This document shows, one piece after another, positions 60,027 to 64,000 of a DNA stretch of 64,000 nucleotides. Both the position numbers and the translations under genes were made by a program. This stretch comes from Chloranthus sessilifolius (taxonomy: Eukaryota > Streptophyta > Magnoliopsida > Chloranthales > Chloranthaceae), in the NCBI GenBank assembly GCA_021018995.1, contig CM037587.1, positions 58,936,104 to 59,000,103 of the forward strand. The letters run 5' to 3'. Position 1 is the first letter of the stretch. Each line of letters opens with the position of its first letter. Under the pieces are notes generated by a model that worked only from the letters and a program-made list of their open reading frames with translations, did no database searches and was not told the origin of the DNA.

Positions 60027-62699
60027 CATGGGTCAAAATATCGTCCTATACCGATACGTATCGGTTTTGGACCTCACCGATATGGTACATTCAAAGTACC
60101 GTATCGGTGCCTCCCATACAAAAATCTGAAATATCGGACTATACATTGGAATGTATCGTCCGATAAGTATTGGTTTTGGGGCTGAACGATATGTATCGTT
60201 TTTCCGAGATTTTAACCCATGTATATACTTGCTCCAAGCATTATGCGATCGCATAAGCCATAAAACATGGCTTATGCGATCGCATAATGTCCAAATCGCA
60301 TAAGCCATCATGGCTTATGCGATTTGGTAGCTTAAAATCGCTTAATCGCTTAAGCGAGCACTTATGACAACAGTGGCTAGCACTAGAACCTGAGTTGATG
60401 CTCAGCGGATGAACACGGGTTCACATTTTCCTCTGATTTTACTACTCTTGCAAGAGTTAACCATGTGCAATATACGTTCTGGAATTCAGAAGGTTGTGCT
60501 CCAGTGTTTGTTTCGCCATAAATACTTTGATGATTTTTACTCAAGCAGAGTACATTTTGGTGGGAGCTATATTTGCGAACTTAAATAACTTTCTATTTAT
60601 TGTGTTGTAGGTTTAGCTGTTTGTTGGGTCAGAGCCGGTTTAGCAATCCTAAAATTGTGTTGATAAATTTCTAGTAATAAATAATTTCATAATTATTACA
60701 ATTGGAAATTAAGGAAGTTAGAAATGAATGTTATGGAATCTATATTTTTTATTTGAAATTTAATATTAGAAAATTATTGTTTGGCGTACATATTCTTTTG
60801 GGCGGAGATTACTTTATGAATTATGAGTCATACATGTTATTTTTTATTTTGACTGATTTTTTAGGTTTTAGCTTTTCTCAAATTTGTTTTGGTGATTCGG
60901 ATTTCGTTTGTAGAGTTTAGGAAGTCTACCTTCACTTTGCTTGGTGTTTCATTTGTCATTACTAACCATAAATTCCTCTCCAATCCATTGCTTCTGCTCT
61001 TTCTCTGCAGCTCCAATGCTCCATCCCACACTCTCTCTTCATTTTCCTTGACTCTGTTAAGTCCAACAGTATCTCCACCTATCTTGTACAGTCGTAACTC
61101 GTAAGTTTGGTTTTATTTTTATTTATTTTTGTTTTCTGGGATAGAGATGTTAATCCAACAACTAGATGATCTGTAAAATTTGAGTTTAGGCATTCTTTAA
61201 AGGAAAAAAATTTATATACATTTTTTAAAACTGTCATTTCCAAATGCTCTTTTGCTTTATGCAAATGGTACTTATGGTTTCGGCTAACTATGTAGCTGCA
61301 GAATTGTAAAATTATCTTTCAGAGTTGTATTCTACTGAGCCTAAATTGTATTGACCAAGGATTGAAATTTTGGTTTCGTTTTCGGGACTAGCCAAAACTG
61401 AAAATTTGAAATTTTGGATGAAATTTCCGCCGAAATTTCAGGGATGGGCCGAATTTCGGTTCCAATTTGTGATGTTTTAATGTCCTTTTTGCAATCATAA
61501 TGAGTCATTGGCAATTTCGTAATTTGTTAAATATATGTGGTTACTCTTCCGAGACTGGTCGACTTGGAGGTTGATATGACAGGCTGGACTGACAAGATGG
61601 CAAGTTGCAGTAATGAACCGCCCTCCCCACGTCGCGTCCCTTCTCAAAAACTGAGGGTACCTCTGTTCCCACCCACCTATTTGCTGCAAGCACCCTCGTC
61701 CTAGACCCCTTGTAAACCGTTGATTTCGTCGAATCAGATGATCGAGGCTGTGTTTCACCGCTATATTTCACAAAATAGATCTTGAGATAATGACACACAT
61801 ATCAGACGGTTAGTTTTTAATTCCACGTATCACAGATTCTCAAAAGATGCCTTAAAATCACGTTTGAACGTGATGTATGTCATATAATTCATGGGCCATA
61901 TTTTGGGGATTTGTGACACATGGAATAAAAAATTGACTGTCTGATATTTGAGTAATGATCTTAAGATCTATTATGTGGAAGATCGACATGAAATACAACT
62001 TCCATAATCTGATGCAACACAATCAACGGTTTTCCAGGGGTCTGGGACGTGGGCACTTTAACTAACTAGGTGGGCGTGAACAGTGTTACCCAAAACAGCT
62101 TATTGCTCTCTAGCTGTATGCAAGCAAACACCTAAACGGCTAGTGGCGAAGCCAGGATTTTTCTGATGGGGGATCCCTTATAGTCGAAGTGAGCATAGAT
62201 TGAAAAGCAATGTGTCAAAAAATCATATTTTTGAAATTTATTAACCATTCGATCTGTGCACTCTACTACCAACCGTTATGCGTAGCTTTAATGGTTGATA
62301 TTAAAGTTCGTCGATCGGATGGTTCACATCCACTTATGGGCATGATTCTTTGGCTAAAACATATTCTAGTAATGAATTGCCACCTAGGCATATTAGATTG
62401 ATGATAAATGCGTGCCACATGTCATAATAGTAAAGAACACTTTATTGGTGCCAGATCAAAATTTCTAATTTAATGGTAGAAGATTATTTAAACACTATTT
62501 GGTGTATGAATGTCTGTCAGGAGCCATTATCCCTTAAAATAATTATACTTTGAGTAATAAATTAGGGCTCTTATTTTTTATTAAAAAATAATAATTATAG
62601 CATACCTTTGACTTCAGCGAAAAATTGACGACAATCTGAGATCTTGGCATTGGCGATCGGAGAGTGATTGAGATGTCATAGAAAGAGATGGGTGGCTAA

Positions 62700-62772
<73 letters not shown>

Positions 62773-64000
62773 GGAGTCTATTTCTGTTAAAAAAATTTGT
62801 GGATAAAATAGTAACTAAGTGAGTTTTTAAAATATCTTAAGAAGTTTTGGGATTTGGGGGATCCTTATTAAAAGATCTTTCCCCTAAAAAGATGAAACTT
62901 AAAAGACTTTAAAGAAAAAAACTTGCGATGGGGGGGATCCCGGGACCCCCCATTGAACAACGTGGATCGCTGCTGTAAGCGGCTGTAACCGGTTACTCTA
63001 TCGGGTACCAGCTCATCTGGTCACCAGTCCAAGTTTTTTTTTTTTTCTTTTTCTTTTAACGCTTGGTCAGTAGCCTTTCAAATTATCGGCCAATAATTTG
63101 AAATTATCGGCCGATAATTTGAACTCCCAGTATATATTTGACCAATAATGAGGTGTTTTCATTTCAGTCTGGTCCGAAACTGATAGTTATCAGAGTTATC
63201 GGCCGTTATTTTGATCCATGGCATTTACTATTGATGTGATAAGCAAAATTCTTATTATAATTATTTCTCTTAGATGGATGGTTGATGGTTAACTATGTAT
63301 TACTCATTGCACCAATTTTGACTGACCTTTTGGTTTTGCAATATATACATATATTTCATTGTGCCATATTGTATTTTTAGCATCTGTTACAACAAATTGA
63401 CTTTCTAAAGTTTTTGGATGGTCAATCTATAATCAGATGGATTTGTAATGTTTGTTATAGCTAAAAGTTTAGGGGGTTTTATGGAATCATATGGTACATT
63501 GCTTACAGAATTTATTTTGGTTAAATTCTGTCATAAGTTGATTATGTCCCTCCTTTGAACAAGGGCAACTAATGTTACTGTTTATAATTGTTATATGTAG
63601 GAGCTGATGTAGCTGGTGGAAGAGGTTTCTACTTGAAGGGTGCTGGCGTCCTTCTTAATCAAGCATTAATAAATTTTGGCCTTACATTTTTGGCAAAGCG
63701 AGGATATGAACCATTGCAAACTCCATTCTTCATGAGGAAAGATATCATGGCAAAGTGTGCTCAACTAGCTCAATTTGATGAAGAACTTTATAAGGTAAAA
63801 TTTGTAAATTGTATAAACTTCTTATTAGAGGAAAGCATGAAACCCTTAATAATGGGATGTTGTGGTTCTATAAGGTGGTTCGTACCATATACAAATCTAA
63901 ATGGTAACCAATGTTCATTGGGTTTGGACACTTATTTTTTTTATGCTCTCTCCAAATCAACATTCAATAGAGGCAAGTTGTAACCTTGGTATTTTGATTC
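45924..64000 (+). CDS. SerRS: Cytosolic seryl-tRNA synthetase (SerRS), 5' part
   Basis: The gene product charges tRNA-Ser with serine in the cytosol. Coding exons are 45924-46056, 46141-46211, 46304-46465, 46631-46736 and 63601-63794; the rest lies beyond the window. They join in frame to 222 residues. The N-terminal tRNA-binding arm (residues 1 to about 125) starts [14 protein letters not shown] with LDKEWRQ and [14 protein letters not shown], a coiled coil. The catalytic core starts with [14 protein letters not shown] and [20 protein letters not shown] (motif 1 region, ending in the conserved Pro), then [12 protein letters not shown]. Introns 1-3 are short GT-AG introns. Intron 4 is 16.9 kb, GC-AG and full of transposons. 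No stop or shift is seen, so this looks like the working host gene. The 5' UTR is CT-rich. Confidence 0.95.
46740..47690. other. Intron sequence without recognisable element
   Basis: No protein motif, inverted repeat or TSD was found. The open frame at 47330-47602 has no family resemblance. Confidence 0.4.
48301..48880. repeat. TATATAGTTAGTG minisatellite inside hAT
   Basis: A (TA)n run of about 45 bp (48318-48363) is followed by dozens of imperfect TATATAGTTAGTGTA units covering about 500 bp. It is AT-rich and noncoding. Confidence 0.85.
49187..51281 (-). pseudogene. hAT transposase, degenerate
   Basis: On the minus strand the N-terminal part (51281-50870) is a fragmented BED-finger region with [11 protein letters not shown]. 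The catalytic core shows [20 protein letters not shown] and [16 protein letters not shown] with the first Asp. The expected second Asp motif reads ITLNNATNN (Asp to Asn). The end (49187-49807) has [25 protein letters not shown] and [20 protein letters not shown], the hAT dimerisation domain with its Ser-Glu pair. A 121-bp direct duplication (about 50233-50353 and 50354-50474) and many stops make it inactive. Confidence 0.82.
52000..54760. other. Intron sequence with low-complexity tracts, possible old retroelement remnants
   Basis: Positions 53200-53390 are CT-rich ending in (CT)n at about 53360-53388. Positions 54280-54339 are (TA)n. Two similar CAGCAATCTTATATGT/AAGCAATCTTGTATGT words near 53910-53980 and the text around 53600-54500 hint at a degraded copia-type LTR. 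I could not find matching ends. No gene is supported. Confidence 0.4.
54764..56517 (-). pseudogene. Unrecognised protein-coding remnant, split by a TIR element
   Basis: Minus-strand frames 56517-56209 (acidic, Asp/Asn-rich, with [16 protein letters not shown]), its continuation [20 protein letters not shown] across a stop, and 54970-54764 ([19 protein letters not shown] on the near side) read like one degraded ORF. It is interrupted by the element at about 54971-56006. I do not recognise the family. A retroelement leader ORF is possible. Confidence 0.3.
54971..56006. mobile_element. TIR DNA element, about 1.0 kb, nonautonomous
   Basis: The left end GGCATGTTCGTTTCATCGCA and right end (complement) GGCATGGTTCGTTTCGCGGC are inverted repeats of about 22 bp. 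Further similarity continues inward (CTGGATT.., TTGCAGGTAATA). No transposase is visible. The flanks (..TTCTTAAG and TTTTCTTT..) do not give a clear TSD, so PIF/Harbinger versus other superfamilies is unresolved. Confidence 0.6.
56489..56705 (+). repeat. TRIM-like or LTR fragment with promoter motif
   Basis: It starts GTGTGACGACCCAGACCC and contains AGTCCCCACCCAAAACGCG. It ends in GATGTGGGACTATCATAATC and CGTTATAAAAGAGCC, with a TATA box near 56692. This looks like a small-LTR (TRIM-type) sequence common in plants. The partner LTR, PBS and TSD were not found. Confidence 0.45.
56706..57767. other. Intron sequence rich in GGCCCA/TGGGCC words
   Basis: Many GGGCCTG, AGGCCC, TTGGGC and GGGTTAGG words suggest a decayed transposon with subterminal repeats, but no ends were recognised. 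The sequence ends with the left TSD of the LINE. Confidence 0.35.
57784..58566 (+). pseudogene. LINE ORF2 C-terminus (zf-RVT zinc-binding region)
   Basis: Readings [40 protein letters not shown], then after a TAG at 58168 [20 protein letters not shown] and [20 protein letters not shown] are the zf-RVT domain. It includes the CxxC and HxxxxC zinc ligands found downstream of plant LINE reverse transcriptases. The tail [19 protein letters not shown] is typical of the ORF2 end. At least two stops are present. Confidence 0.85.
57784..58734 (+). mobile_element. 5'-truncated L1-type LINE with 16-bp TSD
   Basis: Perfect 16-bp direct repeats AAAGTTATGATTTATA flank the insert (57768-57783 and 58735-58750). 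The body carries the 3' end of a plant L1 ORF2 and ends in CAAAAAAAC, a short A-rich tail. A 5' truncation of several kb is typical for target-primed reverse transcription. Confidence 0.9.
58751..59363. other. Intron sequence, nothing recognised
   Basis: No ORF motif, inverted repeat or tandem array. It ends at the left TSD of the next MITE. Confidence 0.4.
59519..59748. mobile_element. MITE, 230 bp, TIR CATGGGTCAAAAT, TSD CTTGTAAC
   Basis: Perfect 8-bp TSD (59511-59518 and 59749-59756). The ends CATGGGTCAAAAT and ATTTTGACTCATG are inverted with one mismatch. The interior is almost entirely GATACGTATCGGACGATAC-type palindromes. Nested in 59372-60375. Confidence 0.88.
60027..60221. mobile_element. 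MITE, 195 bp, same family as 59519-59748
   Basis: Ends CATGGGTCAAAAT and ATTTTAACCCATG. The interior carries CCGATACGTATCGG palindromes. The flanks TATATAAG and TATATACT agree at six of eight bases, as expected for insertion at the (TA)n tract. Nested in 59372-60375. Confidence 0.82.
60384..61640. other. Intron sequence with one palindromic patch
   Basis: No gene. Positions 61365-61470 contain GAAATTTCCGCCGAAATTTC and GGGCCGAATTTCGG, short palindromes like those of the neighbouring MITEs, but without recognisable ends. The remainder is unremarkable. Confidence 0.4.
61655..62091. mobile_element. Foldback/MITE element with arms of about 200 bp
   Basis: The left arm from GGGTACCTCTGTTCCCACCC and the right arm (complement) GGGTAACACTGTTCACGCCC pair along nearly the whole element. 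Inner matches include TAGATCTT.AGAT and ATATCAGAC.GT. The flanks AAAACTGA and AAAACAGC agree at six of eight positions. No coding capacity. The structure could form a long hairpin in RNA. Confidence 0.75.
62141..62975. mobile_element. Nonautonomous hAT element, 835 bp
   Basis: Ends TAGTGGCGAAGCCAGG and (complement) CAGCAGCGATCCACG are imperfect inverted repeats. Flanks TAAACGGC (62133-62140) and TAAGCGGC (62976-62983) match at seven of eight bases. G-rich runs (GGGGGATCC) occur just inside both ends. It contains the (GA)n microsatellite. No transposase. Confidence 0.78.
62705..62767. repeat. (GA)n microsatellite
   Basis: An uninterrupted GA dinucleotide run of about 31 copies lies inside the nonautonomous hAT element. 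Confidence 0.95.
62984..63600. other. End of intron 4 with a partial palindromic MITE
   Basis: ATTATCGGCCGATAAT and neighbouring words at 63078-63125, and ATCGGCCGTTATTTTGATCC at 63198 on (end ATTTTGATCCATGG), resemble the CATGGGTCAAAAT MITEs at 59.5-60.2 kb with a different palindrome. The left end was not found. The remaining 370 bp up to the acceptor is ordinary T-rich intron sequence. Confidence 0.45.

Larger units (their letters stand above)
59372..60375. mobile_element. hAT-type MITE with 8-bp TSD, containing two nested MITEs
   Basis: Perfect 8-bp flanks GCTAGCAC (59364-59371 and 60376-60383) enclose inverted ends CATTGATGTCA and (complement) CACTGTTGTCA. Subterminal words are CGCTTAATCGCTTAAGC and TTATGCGATCGCATAAGCC. 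No coding capacity. The MITEs at 59519-59748 and 60027-60221 lie inside. A poly-A plus (TA)n tract (59968-60024) abuts the second. Confidence 0.85.
46737..63600 (+). other. Giant intron 4 of SerRS with GC donor
   Basis: Exon 4 ends AAAAG before GCATGT. Exon 5 follows TTATATGTAG. Only this junction keeps the reading VKGADVAGG. The nearest GT donor (GTAAAAG at 46730) would put a stop four codons into exon 5. Length is 16,864 bp, mostly inserted elements. Confidence 0.85.

Overview
This is nuclear DNA of a flowering plant. It has a plant-type cytosolic seryl-tRNA synthetase gene with short introns, an AT-rich background, and dense layers of plant LTR retrotransposons (Ty3/gypsy Tekay/Del, Tat/Ogre-Retand and Athila-like), hAT elements, MITEs and a LINE. 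The species cannot be named from the sequence. Roughly the left 44 kb is a nest of retrotransposons. The right 18 kb is the 5' part of the seryl-tRNA synthetase gene, which continues beyond the window.

Left nest, outermost first. Positions 1-2312 are a minus-oriented Tekay-type LTR cut by the window edge. From about 2.4 to 44.2 kb I infer an old Tat-lineage element on the minus strand: 5' LTR ending at 44208, gag about 42.7-41.5 kb, protease about 40.5 kb, RT/RNaseH/second RNaseH 37.8-35.9 kb, integrase 35.8-34.84 kb and again 21.89-21.60 kb. Its far (3') side carries a plus-strand, antisense gene with a plant mobile domain (3.7-4.85 kb). Two younger elements split it. A Tekay/Del chromovirus lies at 5566-20701 (LTRs of about 2.49 kb). 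A gag-only Athila-like element lies at 21889-34837 (LTRs of about 1.5 kb, TSD CGTGT) and cuts the Tat integrase mid-domain. Each of these is itself hit by a solo LTR with a perfect 5-bp TSD: 14481-16900 (CCCTG) and 24507-27947 (GGAAC). All coding parts of these elements carry stops, frameshifts or changed catalytic residues.

The most unusual theme of the nest is cargo. Three different gypsy lineages each carry an extra ORF. The Tekay and Athila-like elements carry degenerate versions of the same 'putative plant transposon protein' domain. The Tat element carries an antisense plant-mobile-domain gene with its own TATA box, intron and 3' box. The Tekay accessory ORF has an internal TATA box directly downstream of an array of the palindrome ATCGATTAATCGAT that also fills its LTR leader. 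Other LTRs and several MITEs here carry different CG-centred palindromic words in comparable positions.

Host gene. Five exons (45924-46056, 46141-46211, 46304-46465, 46631-46736, 63601-63794) encode the first 222 residues of cytosolic seryl-tRNA synthetase. Introns 1-3 are 84-165 bp. Intron 4 is 16,864 bp, starts with GC rather than GT, and is loaded with transposons: a hAT element (47966-51991), an outer inverted-repeat element, a TIR element (about 54971-56006), a TRIM-like sequence, a 5'-truncated LINE with a 16-bp TSD (57784-58734), a MITE containing two smaller MITEs (59372-60375), a foldback element (61655-62091) and a hAT-type MITE (62141-62975).
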